Assembly (NCBI RefSeq): GCF_036884655.1
Contig: NC_088354.1
Location: 17,108,501-17,172,500, forward strand
Length of the DNA stretch: 64,000 nucleotides
Reading direction: 5' to 3'
DNA from: Musa acuminata AAA Group
Taxonomy: Eukaryota > Streptophyta > Magnoliopsida > Zingiberales > Musaceae
Positions 37,041 to 48,456 of the stretch are shown here, piece by piece. Below the pieces are notes generated by a model. That model saw only the letters and a program-made list of their open reading frames with translations, was not told the DNA's origin and made no database searches. Numbering within the stretch: the stretch's first letter is position 1; each line of letters starts with the position of its first letter. Both the position numbers and the translations under genes were made by a program.

Positions 37041-37054
37041 TTTGGTATCAGAGC
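37000..37054 (+). promoter_or_regulatory. Duplicated tRNA-Met primer-binding sites at the LTR end
   Basis: TGGTATCAGAGC occurs at 37000-37011, inside the LTR as defined by the 3' copy, and again at 37043-37054 just after it. The second is in the proper priming position. Each is preceded by a GATAAGAC...GTCTTATC hairpin (36975-36996 and 37016-37039). Confidence 0.8.
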
Positions 37055-38422
37055 GACGATCCGACGTTCTCGCTGTAGTTCGTCATTAAAAAAAAAAAAA
37101 TTGTGAGTGCGAAGCCAGCCACGCACGCTGTTCCTTCTCAACCAAGAAGGCTTCCCGGCGCCGACCACCCCTGCTTCCCTTCTCCTCCACCGCCGGCGCT
37201 GCTTCCTGGTCGGCGACCACCGCCGCCGCTGCTCCCCGGTCAGCGCCCACCGCTGTCGCTGTGCCCCGGCCAGCAACCTTCTCACCTCGCCTCCTCGCTG
37301 CCCGCATCTCGCTCGAGCGAGAACGGCCGCGGCCGCCGATTCCCAGCCAGCGGACCACCCATCGCCGCTTATACCGTCGGCGACGCTGCTCTAGCCGCAT
37401 CGCCATCGCTGGCTTCCCTTGGTTGCAGCTTCGGCCGTGCGATCTGTCGGTGTCGCTGTTTCTGTGGTGCGATAGAAACAGAGCAGCCGCCGGTCCCTCT
37501 GCTGCCGCAGGCGTCGGTCGCCTCTACAGCCGCCGACTCCTCCTTCTCCACCGCTGCCGCTGCTTCTCGGCCGCACGATCACCGCCGCACCGCCGTTGCC
37601 AGCATCGCCAGCGGCTCCGGCTGTGGTGCGATAGAAACAGAGCACCATGTTTCCCATCTCCAGCATCGCAACTTCCCGGCCAGCGACGACGCTCGCTGCC
37701 TTTTTCTCCACCGCCGCCTCTGCTTCTCGATCGCTCTATCACTGCCGCCCGCCTCCCAGCCGCAACCCTCGCCGTGCCCCCCCCTTGGGTCGCAGCCGCA
37801 GCCGCCGTTTGCCGCAGCCCTCGTTGCAACAGTTGCAGAAACAGAGCTACCTCTGTTGCTGCAGCCCCCGTCGATCCCGGCCGCGACCCTCGCTGCCTCC
37901 TTCTCCACCGCCAACGCTGCGCTCCTGCCAGCGACCACCGCTGCTGCCAGTCACCGCAGCCTTCTCCTCAACTGCTCGTGATCCTTCCGGCCAACTCCTT
38001 CGGTGGTGCGACAAAAACAGAGTACGCAGCAACAAAAATAGTGGCACCCTCTGCTGCCGCAGCCGCCGATTGTAATCACCGTCGTCGCTTCCGGCCAACA
38101 ACCAATCCCTCGTTCTGCAGCAGCCGCCCTCCAACAGTGAACGTAGCAACCGCAGCAAGTACGCTGCCTTGCCTCAACCCCGTTGCTCGGCGATCGCCCC
38201 TTGGGTCGCAGCAACTGCAACCACATCAACGCAGTCGCCTTCCAACCCCGGTGCTCTCACCTCACGCAGCGATAGAAACAGGGTAGCTACTCTTCCTCCA
38301 ACACAGCAACTGCAGCACTGTCCTTGACGTCCACCTCCTCGCCAACTTCGCATCGACAGTGTTGATGCCCTTGACCGACATCAAAAATAGGAGTTGAGAT
38401 TACAGAATTACAGTCTTACGTA
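37055..38422 (+). mobile_element. GC-rich leader of the gypsy element
   Basis: About 1.37 kb of very C/G-rich, CCGCCG-like sequence lies between the primer site and gag. Long frames are open on both strands (for example 37103-37981 and 37261-38286), but they encode only Pro/Ser/Arg/Ala-rich low-complexity protein and overlap in several phases, so composition explains them. A motif related to GGTGCGATAGAAACAGAG recurs four times (about 37470, 37626, 38007 and 38267). Confidence 0.7.
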
Positions 38423-39604
38423 ATGGCTACTGATAACTCGGTGAAAGCACAAATGGAAGCATTGGAAATCAGAATTGAGAACCGGTTACAAGAAGTACTT
38501 AATGATTTCAAAAAGGATTTACTGGGGAGCCTTAGTAAATTTCAACAAGGTGAGAGCTCAAGTTCTACATTGCACAGATATGAAAATACAGGAAAAATGC
38601 CCCAAGATTGTGACACAAATTACTCACACATGAAGATGAAATTTTCGAGATGGAAAGATGGAGATCCGACCAATTGGATCTCTAAGGCAGAAAATTTTTT
38701 CCATTTTCACAGAACCCCAGAAGAATCCAAGATAAAAGTGGCCTCAATCCAGCTCGAGGGAGATGCACTCCAGTGGTACGATTGGTATGAAACTTTCCAC
38801 GAAGTTCCTTCATGGGAGCAGTTCAAAAGAGGGCTTCTTGTTCGCTTTGGCCCATCCGAATATGAGAATGTTGATTGCCAGCTCGCCAAAATTCATCAAA
38901 CTTCTACAGTGTTAGAATATCAGAGTAGGTTTCAAACATTATCAAATCAAGCTAGAGATTGGTCAAACCGACAACTTCTGGATACATTTATTGAAGGGCT
39001 TATTCCAGAGATCCGTTGTGAAGTTAAGGTTCGTCAACCCCGTACTATGATAGCTGCGATCTCATTTGCAAATCTACATGAGAAAAAAATTAGCAAGGAA
39101 AGATCAGCAAGGGGTTTGTATTATGATGAAAAATGGAGTATGGAGCACCGATGTAAACAAGGGCAACTTTTGATGATTGAACCAATTGGAGAGGAACCGA
39201 AAGCTAAGAATATGAACTCTGATCATGAAGGTATAAATTCTAATAATGATGTTGGACCTACCATATATACAATGCATGCATTAGCCGACTACTCTAACCC
39301 GCAAACTTTGGAACATCAGCCTGTTATACTTTTGATTGATACTGGTAGCACTAACAATTCTATGGACAGTGAGACTGTTAACCGATTGGCCCACCATATT
39401 GAAGACTATGACAGATTCAAAGTAAAGATCATTGATGGACATATTTTCACTTGTGATAGCAAAGATTCAAAGATAAAATTGATTATACAGGGCCAGAAGT
39501 TTCATGCAACGATTACTACATTGAAAGATCGACCTGTTGCTTACACTCTCAAAAAGTGGAGACCATACTTACTTGATCAACGGGTTGTGATGCGTTGCAG
39601 ATAG
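38423..39604 (+). CDS. Gypsy gag-protease protein fused to an RNase H remnant, 393 aa
   Basis: One open frame encodes an N-terminal coiled-coil-like stretch (about 5-45) and a retrotransposon gag domain (about 75-220) with WISKAENFF, LEGDALQWYDWY and the RFG segment. The CCHC zinc knuckle expected after gag is missing. A retropepsin segment follows with the active site DTGS at residues 306-309. Instead of continuing into reverse transcriptase, the frame runs at about residue 370 into KKWRPYLL, typical of gypsy RNase H, then stops. An internal deletion of reverse transcriptase, most of RNase H and integrase explains this. The protein could package RNA at most; movement would need enzymes from a related element. 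The frame is intact, which fits a young copy. Confidence 0.85.
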   Translation: MATDNSVKAQMEALEIRIENRLQEVLNDFKKDLLGSLSKFQQGESSSSTLHRYENTGKMPQDCDTNYSHMKMKFSRWKDGDPTNWISKAENFFHFHRTPEESKIKVASIQLEGDALQWYDWYETFHEVPSWEQFKRGLLVRFGPSEYENVDCQLAKIHQTSTVLEYQSRFQTLSNQARDWSNRQLLDTFIEGLIPEIRCEVKVRQPRTMIAAISFANLHEKKISKERSARGLYYDEKWSMEHRCKQGQLLMIEPIGEEPKAKNMNSDHEGINSNNDVGPTIYTMHALADYSNPQTLEHQPVILLIDTGSTNNSMDSETVNRLAHHIEDYDRFKVKIIDGHIFTCDSKDSKIKLIIQGQKFHATITTLKDRPVAYTLKKWRPYLLDQRVVMRCR

Positions 39605-39676
39605 TCTATGGCTAAAGTGCTGAAAGAGAAGCTCCCCGAGATTGATGCTGCTTAGCCTTGAGGACAAGGCTGATTT

Positions 39677-39688
39677 GAAGAGGGAGGA
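39677..39688 (+). promoter_or_regulatory. Polypurine tract of the gypsy element
   Basis: GAAGAGGGAGGA lies two bases before the 3' LTR, the expected plus-strand primer. The bases before it (from about 39645) still read as the usual end of pol (EDKADLK on a shifted frame). Confidence 0.75.
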
Positions 39689-39690
39689 TC

Positions 39691-40124
39691 TGTTAGAACC
39701 CTTTTTCTGAGCTTTTGAATAATGTTTATTGAGTCTGTTTAGTCCAGTTGTTTATTGAGTCGGTTTGGTTCAGTTAGAGTCAAGTAGAGGTTTATTTAAT
39801 ATTTATTTATTATTAGAGTTCAAGTCCTGATGGACTTTGTGTGGAACTCTATAAATAGGGATGTAACTGCTTCTTTTCAGTAAGCTATGAAAAATACTAT
39901 TTTGTCTTTTGACAAACCCTAGGAGGCCGATCCCCTCGAAGTGATCAAGGAGGGTCGATCCCCTCGAAGTGATCAAGGAGGGCCGATCCCCTCGAAGCGA
40001 TCAAGGAGGCCGATCCCCTCGAAGTGATCATTATCATCCCCTTTCTCTTCTTTCTTCCACGATAAGACTTTAGGGTCTTATCATTTGGTATCAGAGCCTA
40101 TGATAAGACTTTAGGGTCTTATCA
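39691..40124 (+). repeat. 3' LTR of non-autonomous Ty3/gypsy element
   Basis: 434 bp, TGTTAGAACC...TTATCA. It matches the 5' LTR except for point changes and three extra copies of a 27-28 bp unit (39921-40030), which account for the length difference. It contains the same internal primer-site copy and hairpin pair as the 5' LTR. Confidence 0.88.
39921..40030. repeat. 27-28 bp tandem repeat inside the 3' LTR, 4 copies
   Basis: Units 39921-39947, 39948-39975, 39976-40003 and 40004-40030 all share GATCCCCTCGAAG(T/C)GATCA. The 5' LTR has a single unit at 36918-36944. Confidence 0.95.
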
Positions 40125-40605
40125 TTCCTCTCTTGCAGTTTGATCGGTTTTTATTCTCAAAATTCTTTCCTCACTTACATTTCATTCTTCAATTACTATT
40201 TTTATAAGAAATAATTATTTGATTTATATTCATAAATATTGTAACTCTAAACCCTTTCAAATTATCTAAGGGCGGTAACTATAAATCTTGATGAATACAA
40301 TTCTTCAATCTTCTATTTGGATATAATCTATTACGTTATATCGATGACTTTCTCAATTGTTTACAAAAAAAGATTTAAATATCAGAAGAACTCAGCCCAA
40401 CAACAAATCCTGATCATAAGTTATGACTATGATAACATCATCTTATTCTATAAGCAAGTCAAGCCTTAATTGTTGGTTTCATAGCACTACTAATATCTTC
40501 GTGTAGTACTACAATACAAGAGGAAAGTACTATTGTTAATTATATGCAAAATATAAAAGTTATTATAAATGACTTGGCTTTAATAGGTCATCCCTCGAGT
40601 GATAA
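40125..40605. other. AT-rich flank right of the gypsy insertion
   Basis: It should be the continuation of the sequence interrupted at 36686. It is unclassified, with no gene seen. Confidence 0.4.
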
Positions 40606-41765
40606 GTAAAATTAGTGATCAACTAAATCAGTAAGCAATAGCAATAAAGAGCATAAAAGAAAATGCATATAAGATTTATAGTAGTTCGATCGTCGCGACC
40701 TATGTCCACTCCCGATTCCTCCTCTGTCAAGGCCATCAACTTTCATTAATGATCTTCTTTCAATGATTGAAGATCAACCACCCTTGTTATAATTGTTTTC
40801 TTATTTTCACAAGTTTAGAAGAGAATCTTTACGACTCTTTTTTTATAAGTAGTCCTTATAACTCCCTTAGAATGACTTAGAATATTGAGGAGGAAGGAAC
40901 TCGACACTTTCAATAGAGTTTTCACACTTAGAATCATAAATTTTTCATGCTATTTTCTTGCTATCTCAAGCAAAAATGAGTGGGGGTATTTATAGGTCCC
41001 AAATGGGTTCAAAAATAGAGCAAAAAAGTCTCATCCTCAGGTTTTTGGAGTACTGGCGGTACCACCACTAGTTTGGGTAGTACTACTACCTAACACAGTC
41101 TTGAAGACTGTGTTCTGGTGGTACCACCACCAGTTTGGGCGGCACCACCGTCAGGTCTTTCAGAAACCTACACTTCATACTTTTTAGCTCATAGACGGTT
41201 CCACTGCCTAATCTAGTGGTGCCACCGCTTGACCCAACTGTAGGTCACTGAATGAACCTTCCAATAGGCCCAATTTAGTCCTAATTCTGGGCCAATGGGT
41301 CCCTAATTGAGTTAGCATGGTTACACCCAAAAGTAGCTCAATTAAAACCTAATCTACTTTAATTAAGACATAAACTATTATAAATATGAATCCTAAATTG
41401 TCCGGCATGTCATTGGTTCATTTGGCACTTTGTTTGAACTCTTGGCCCGTCGTGTTTTCCTTCGACATATTGCTCGATCCATTGACATATTGATCTTTCG
41501 CAACATTCGATCTTGACATAATGTCCGATCCTTCCGACCCAATGCCCGATCTCTAACTCTGGCCCAACATCTGATTTTTCTACTTCAATCGATTTGCCTT
41601 TTCATGATCGAAGTTAGTCCTACATCACTTTTCTCAAACACTGATTAGATCATAAACTCATCAATTGATTTCATCATCAAAGTTCGGAATTCAATAATCT
41701 ATCCCTTTTTGATGATGATAACCAATTAATGATGGAGTTTTAACTAAACTCTCCTTATCTATTTT
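40606..41765 (-). repeat. SIRE-like 3' LTR (partial) plus adjoining polypurine region
   Basis: 40606-41696 aligns with the other SIRE-like LTRs in minus orientation and ends ATTCAATA; its outer end is missing. Read on the minus strand, 41697-41765 has ATCATCATCAAAAAGGG just before the LTR, matching the 3' internal end and purine tract of the element. The rest of that element is cut off at about 41765 by another SIRE-like LTR. Confidence 0.65.
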
Positions 41766-42862
41766 TAGGACTGTGATGGCACTAGAGGGGAGGGTGAACT
41801 AGTGCTTATGATAAAAACATTGATTTTAAAAAATTACGTTCGATGAAAGCCCGATATCAGAATAGAGTGCTTGACTTAGAGTAAGTGAACTAAGCAATTA
41901 ACTCAAAAAGTAATAGCAATGATAATGAAAAGCAGAATAGCAATTGCACACCGAGTTTATAGTGGTTCGGTCATCGTAACCTACATCCACTATCGATTCC
42001 TCTTCACTCGAGGCCATAGGCTTCCACTATCGATTTTCTTTCAACGGGTGAAGATCAACTACTCTTATAACTCTTTCTCCTTTTCATAGGCTCAGGAGAG
42101 AACCTTTACACCTCTCTTTCATTTAGGCCTCACTCCTCCTTTAGAAACCTTCTAACTCTAGGAGGAAGAGACTCACTAAACTTAAAGAGATTACAAAACT
42201 TTTTTAACTTAGAATTCTTTCCCCTTTCTGCTCAATTCTTGCATCTCTATGCAGGGATAGTTGGGGTATTTATAGACTCCAAGTGGCTTAAAAAATGGAG
42301 TAAAAAAAGGTCTCATCCCGGGTTTCTCGGGTCTTGGCGATACCATAGCCTATGCTGGGTGGTACCACCAGCTGCAATATTGACAGTGGATAGTACCACC
42401 GCCCAGATTGGTGGTACTATCACTTGACATAGTCTAGGAGACTGTCTGGCGGTACCACCGCTTGACATAGTTTGGGAGACTATGTCTAGGCGGTACCACC
42501 ACTTGACAACCTGAAAAGTGTGATCTTGACTTTTCCAGCTCATAGGTAGTTCCACCTAATCTTAGGTGACCGAATGAGCCTTCTACTTGGCCCAAAATAG
42601 TCCTAACTCAAGCTCAATAGGCCCCTAATTGAGTTGGCCTAAGTACATTCTAAACCAATCCAATTAGAACTAAAACTACTTTGATCTAGATAATTATTAC
42701 AATGTATTAATCACATATTGTCTGACATATCATTAGTTCATCTAGCGCTTCGTCCAACCCTTCGACGCATCATCCTCTCCTTCGGCATATTACCCAATCG
42801 ACACGTTGTCTTCCTACAACATCTGATCTCCTTGGCGTAATGTCCGATCTTTTTGGCCCGAG
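41766..42862 (-). repeat. SIRE-like LTR, 5' end deleted, joined directly to gag
   Basis: It begins within the usual LTR end sequence (GGACTGTGATGGCACTAGAG) and runs through the GGYGGTACCACC cluster near 42355-42500 to about 42862, where roughly 150 bp of expected LTR is missing and gag sequence follows. This is a deletion from gag to the 3' LTR, with all of pol lost. Confidence 0.65.
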
Positions 42863-43772
42863 AAGCATGCTTCTTTTTTAATCTATCAAATTTATCAAAT
42901 TCACTAATAAGAGAAGCATGCTTCCTTTTTAATAACTTATATTTTTTACTAACTAGCTTACATTCATCAAATAAATCATGGAAGACATTTAGTAATTTAT
43001 CGTAAGGTAAAGACATTTCGGTTGAGTCATTTACCTCATTGTCGAGAGCCATCAAAGAGAAGTTCGCCACTTCTTCTTCATTGGTTTGCTCCTTGTCTTC
43101 GGATACACTCGTTTCGTCCCAAGTCACCTTGAGTGCTTTCTTATTTTTTGACAACTTTTTCTTTTTAAGTTCATTTTTATTCTTTGATTCTTGTTTTAAA
43201 ATCTTTTTAAACTTTATTGTTAAGAGTTCAAAGTCATCATCACTTGAGTTTTTGCTTGAGTAATCTTTATTTATTCTAAGTGTCAAATCCTTCCGATTCT
43301 TTGGAAGGTTATTCTTAAGTTCATCATGTGCTATATATGTCATTTCATAGGACATCAAAGACCTAATAAGTTATTCAAGAGAAAAGTTATTTATGTCCTT
43401 TGCCTCTTATATTACAGTTACTTTCGAATCCCAATTTTTAGAAAGTGATCGTAAAATATTATTAACAAGTTCAAGATTCTAAAAACATTTGCTAAGAGCT
43501 TTTAAACTATTAATAATATCCGTAAAATGGGTGTACATGTCAACAATAGTTTCGCTTGGCTTCATTCGAAATAATTCAAAATCATGTATCAAAAGATTTA
43601 TCTTAGAATCTTTAACTCTACTCGTGCCTTCGTGTGTGACTTCAAGAGTATGCCAAATATCATGTGTAGTTTCATAAGTCGAAATACGATTAAACTCGTT
43701 TTTATCCAAAGCACAAAATAGAGCATTCATAGCTCTAGCATTTGAAGAAAAAAATCTTTTTCTCCAAATCAT
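42863..43772 (-). pseudogene. SIRE-like gag, truncated and frame-broken
   Basis: On the minus strand the gag core is open at 43772-43479 (NALFCALDKNEFNR, GTSRVKDSKINLL). The C-terminal part is open at 43358-42863 (NLPKNRKDLTLR, an acidic stretch, LLNVFHDLFDECKLVSKKYK). The two parts are in different frames. The first zinc knuckle is missing, and the frame then continues into LTR sequence. It belongs to the element with LTRs 41766-42862 and 43999-44730. Confidence 0.75.
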
Positions 43773-44730
43773 TCCATTCGTTCATTGGTTTAGAAGATTT
43801 TTGAAAGCCAAGTTCAACAATATTCCATAAATGAAATCCATAGGAAGAAAAAAAACTCTCATTCGAGTTTTTCAATATGTGTAATCCATCCCATTGAACA
43901 TAGGAGGACGAATGATAGAGTGACCCTCATGAAAGCTGAAAAAAGTCATCTCTCTTGGGTGTTAAACTAAACAGAGAGAAACTGGCTCTGATACCAATTG
44001 TTAGAACTATGAGTACTAGAGGGGGTGAGGGTGTGAATTAGTGCTTACGATAAAAACGTCGGTTTTGAAAAATTACATTCGATGAAAACTGATATTAGAA
44101 AAGAGTGCTTGACATAGAGTAAGTGAACTAAGTAATTAATTCAGAAAGTAATAGCAATTATAATGAAAAGCAGAATAAAAATTGCACATCGAGTTTATAG
44201 TGGTTCGGTCATCGTGACCTACATCCACTCCTGATTCCTCTTCACTCGAGGCCACCAGCTTCTACTACCGATCTTCTTTCAATGGGTGAAGATCAACAAC
44301 TCTTATAACTCTTTTTCCTTTTCATTGGCTCAGGAGAGAGCCTTTACACCTCTATTTCATTTAGACCTCACTCCTTCCTGAGAAACCTTCTAACTTTAGG
44401 AGGAAGAGACTCACTAAACTTAGAGAGATTATAGAACTTTTTCAACTTAGAATTTTTTCCCATTTCTGCTCAATTCTTGCATCTCTATGCAGGAATAGTT
44501 GGGGTATTTATAACCTTAAATGACTTCAAAAATAGAGCAAAAAAAGATCTCATATAGGGTTTCTCGAGTCTTGGCGATACCATCGCCTATGCTAGGCAGT
44601 ACCACCACCTGAGAACTTGGAAAAATGTGCTCTTGACTTCAGCTCATAAGTGGTTCCACTTAATCTTGGGTGACCGAATGAGCCTTCCACTTGGCCCAAA
44701 ACAGTCCAAACTCAAGCCTAATATGTCACA
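43773..44730 (-). repeat. SIRE-like leader, primer site and truncated 5' LTR
   Basis: 43773-43998 is the gag start and leader. The primer site is the complement of 43985-43996 (exact TGGTATCAGAGC). The LTR starts at 43999 (TGTTAGAACT) and is cut at about 44730, where the pol gene of another copy begins. Confidence 0.75.
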
Positions 44731-46838
44731 GACAAAATTCTAAACGGGTTGTGAGAAAATTATTTTCAAATTTTTTGATAAATAACGTAGTATCGACCTT
44801 GCCTTTAGAGAAATTATTTTCAATAAGAAAAGAGCTAAGTCTCTCATACCAAGCCCTTGGGGCTTGTTTTAAACCATAGAGAGCTTTAGTTAATTTAAAC
44901 AAATGATTAGGGAGACTATTATTTTCAAATCCGAGAGGTTATTCAACATAAACTTCTTCGGAAATAAAGCCATTAAGAAAAGCGCTTTTAACATCCATTT
45001 GAAACAACTTGAAATTATTACTACTAGCATAGGTAAAGAGCATCCTTATGGCTTTTAATCGAGCCACAAGAGCGAAGACTTCTTCGTAATTGATACATTC
45101 TTCTTGGTTAAAACCTTTGGCCACTAATCTAGCCTCGTTTCTAACCATGATACCATATTCATCTTGCTTGTTCTAAAGACCCATTTAGTACCAATAACTA
45201 AATGGTCATTTGGCCTAGGAACAAGCTTCCACACCTCATTTCTCTCAAATTGATTTAACTCATCTTGCATTACGATAATCCATGAATCATCTTTCATGGC
45301 TTCATCAATACATTTAGGTTCAATTTGAGAGAGAAAAGCGACGTTGGCACAAAAATTTTTAAGAGAAGAGCATGTTTGAACCCCCTTAGATGTGTCTCCT
45401 ATGATTAGCTCCTTAGGATGAGCATCTACATACTTCCAATCCTTGGGTAAGGATGTTTCGGAAGTGGATGCATCCAAGTTGCTAGTTGGAGAAGGGGTTT
45501 CATTTAAATTCAAAGAATCAAAATTAACATCATCATCAAAATTATTTTTCTTAATTTCGGGAATCTCATTGAAAATAACATGAATAAATTTTTCTATAAT
45601 TAAAGTTCTTTTATTGAAGGTACGAAATGCTTTAGAAATCGAAGAATAACCAAGAAAAATTCCTTTATCTAATTTAGCATCAAATTTTCCTAAGATATCT
45701 TTTTCATTCAAGACAAAACACTTACACCAAAAAACTTTAAAATATGAAACGTTGGGTTTTTTATTGTTCCACAACTCATAGGGAGTTTTGGTGAGTAAGG
45801 ATCTTACTAGAACTCTATTCATAATATAGCATGTAGTGTTTATGACTTCAGCCTAAAAATATTTGGGTAGACTATGTTCATTCAACATAGTTCTTGCCAT
45901 TTCTTATAAATTTCTATTCTTTTTTTCAACTACTCCATTTTGTTGAGGATTTCTTGGAGTAGAGAAGTTGTGGTTGTATCCATTAGATTCATAAAATTCT
46001 TAGAAATCACGGTTTTGAAATTCACCACCGTGATCACTTCGAATTGATGAAATCATAGAACCCTTTTCATTTTGAATAAGTTTACAAAACTTGGTGAAAT
46101 ATCTAAAGCATTCACTTTTGTGTTTCAAGAAATAAGTCAATGTGCATCTACTATAATAATCTACAATAACAAAAGCGTATTTGCTACCTCCTAGGCTTGA
46201 TGTAGAGATTGGTCCGAATAAATCCATATGGATCAATTGTAAAGGTCTAGAAGTGCTTATTTAATTCTTAGATTTGAAGCTACCCTTTATTTGTTTTCCT
46301 AATTGACAAGCATCACACACATTATCTTTGATAAACTTGATATGAGGAATTCCTCTTACAAGTTTTTCGATGAAATTTTGGTGATTAGTTTCATGCTAGC
46401 ATGACCTAATCTCCTATGCCAAAGCCAAGCATTGTTATTCAAAACCGAAAAACATATTTCATTGCAAAGATCATTGATGTCAATAGTGTATATGTTATTT
46501 TATTTTAATACAATCATAGATATGTTCTTGCGTGGTTTTTTAATAATGTAAGCATTAGATTCGAATTTAATAATTTATCCTTTATCACACAATTGACTAA
46601 TGCTTATGAGGTTATGTTATAAATCATTAACTAACAAAACATCTTCAATAAAGAAGTTGGATTTGTTACCTATGGTTCCTTCGCCAATGATTTTACCTTT
46701 GTTGTTGTCTTCGAAGGTGACATAACCTTCGTCTATACTAGTGAGCTTAGAGAATTGAGATGGATCTCCGGTCATATGCCTTGAGCATCCACTATCAATG
46801 TATCATCTCTTGCTCCTAGCTTGTGGTGATATATATTT
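44731..46838 (-). pseudogene. SIRE-like pol remnant (copy 2), protease to mid reverse transcriptase
   Basis: Read on the minus strand from 46838: the protease region ([11 protein letters not shown]) with a stop just before it, the pre-integrase and integrase (an open piece at 46236-46000 with RSDHGGEF), the integrase C-terminus to reverse transcriptase start (45822-45124, GTKWVFR), and reverse transcriptase to the [18 protein letters not shown] area near 44880-44800. Many stops and at least one frameshift (near 45148) are present. RNase H and the 3' LTR are absent. Confidence 0.8.
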
Positions 46839-46841
46839 CTA
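46839..46841 (-). promoter_or_regulatory. In-frame UAG between gag and pol, copy 2
   Basis: The minus strand reads NHSFL-UAG-KYIS, with the protease motif in the same frame downstream. It is equivalent to the stop at 62117-62119. Confidence 0.7.
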
Positions 46842-48407
46842 CAAAAAAGAATGATTTTTAGGTACCCATTTAATATTGGGTACCTCAAAAACCGATCTAA
46901 ATTGTTTGTCATGTTGCATGGAATTTATTACGGTTCCTTTAGGAACCCAAATCAATTTGTTAGGACTAATCTTCTTGAATGGACAATGATAAGTTCTATG
47001 TCTTTGTCTACAACAAAAGTTGCACTTGTTTTGGTGCGAAACATGCAAGATAGGGCCTTTAATGAAAGTGGTTGGATTTTAGTGAGAGCTTCTCACAAAT
47101 CCGATTCCACTTCTTTTAGGAACGTGACCCTTATTTGTAAGGATCATATCCAAAAACTTGCTACCAACCTCAAATTTCTTCAAGGTCTCCTTGAGTAGCA
47201 AGTTCTCCTTTTGGAGTACTTCTAAGTCATGGAATCTCGTACATGTAACTAAACTATCATTATGTTTAATTTTTAATTTATTAAAAATACTAACAAGAAT
47301 ATTATGTTCTTTTTTTAATAATTTATATTTTTTACTAATTATTTTGCATTCATCAAATAAATCATGGAAAGCATTTAACAATTTATCAAAAGATAAATCT
47401 GCATCAATTAAATTTGATACCTCCTCTCCAATGGCCATGAGTGCATAATAAGCAACTTGCTCCTCTCCAATGGCCATCAAGTCATCTCACGTTGCTTTGA
47501 GCGACTTCTTCTTTGGTGTTCTCTTCTTGGCTTGGGGACAATCACTTTTATAGTGTCTCGGCTTCTTGCATTCGTAGTAAAGAACTTGGTCTTTTTTGGG
47601 TTCAAATTTATTTTTAGTGTTATTTTTAAATTTATTTTTTTTAATGAATTTTTTAAAATTTCTTGTTAGAAGTGCCAAGTCATCGTCAAAGTTCTCATCA
47701 CTTTAGTTTTCTCTGAAGTGGTCTTCTTGAGTTCTAAGTGTTATATCCTTCCTGTTCTTTGGAAGGGTGTCCTCATGCTCTTCAAGAGCTTTGCAAGTCA
47801 TTTCATAGGTTATTAATAACCTGATTAATTCTTCAAGAGGAAAGTTATTTAAATATTTAGCCTCTTAAATAGCAGTGACTTTAGGGTTCCAACTCTTTGG
47901 AAGGGATCTTAAAATTTTATTAACAAGCTCGAAATTCGAAAAACTTTTACCGAGTCCTTTTAGACCATTGACAACATCCGTGAAATGAGTATACATGTCA
48001 CCTATGGTCTCACTTGGTTTCATTCGAAAAAATTCATAAGAATGTACTAAAAGATTGATTTTTGACATTTTCACTCTACTCGTGCCTTCGTGAGTCACTT
48101 CGAGTGTATGCCAAATATCAAATGCATTTTCACAAATCGAAACACGATTGAACTCGTTTTTATCAAGTGCACAAAATAAGGCATTCATAGCCTTTGCATT
48201 TAGAGTGAAAGTCTTCTTCTCCAATTCATTCTAATCGATCATTGGAAGAGAAGACTTTAAAAATCCATTTTCAACAATATTTCAAAGTTCAAAATCTATA
48301 GAAATAAGGAAGATCCTCATTCGGGTCTTCCAATAGGTATAGTCCGTCCCATTGAACATGGGCGGACGTGTAATAGAGTGACCATATTAGTTTCCTGCAT
48401 ATGCCAT
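46842..48407 (-). pseudogene. SIRE-like gag (copy 2), decayed
   Basis: The start codon lies at 48405-48407, and codon 7 is UAA (48387-48389). Open pieces follow at 48224-47865 (gag core), 47678-47487 (first zinc knuckle, with its first Cys changed to Tyr), 47480-47079 (coiled coil) and 47048-46842 (second knuckle CNFCCRQRH). A stop and shifts separate them. The order equals that of the 63682-62120 copy, with about the same spacing. Confidence 0.8.
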
Positions 48408-48456
48408 CTCTCTTGGGTTTTAACCCAACTAAGAGTGAACCTGCTTTGATACCAAT
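48408..48456 (-). mobile_element. SIRE-like leader with primer site (copy 2)
   Basis: The complement of 48443-48454 is TGGTATCAAAGC, a one-mismatch primer site two bases from the LTR. Confidence 0.75.

Noticed and set aside
37261..38286. 341-codon and 292-codon open frames in the gypsy leader
   Set aside because: They overlap in different phases and on both strands, encode only Pro/Ser/Arg/Ala-rich sequence and lie between primer site and gag. GC-rich composition explains them.
39921..40030. CRISPR-like regular repeat
   Set aside because: The units are directly adjacent with no spacers; it is a minisatellite within a plant LTR.
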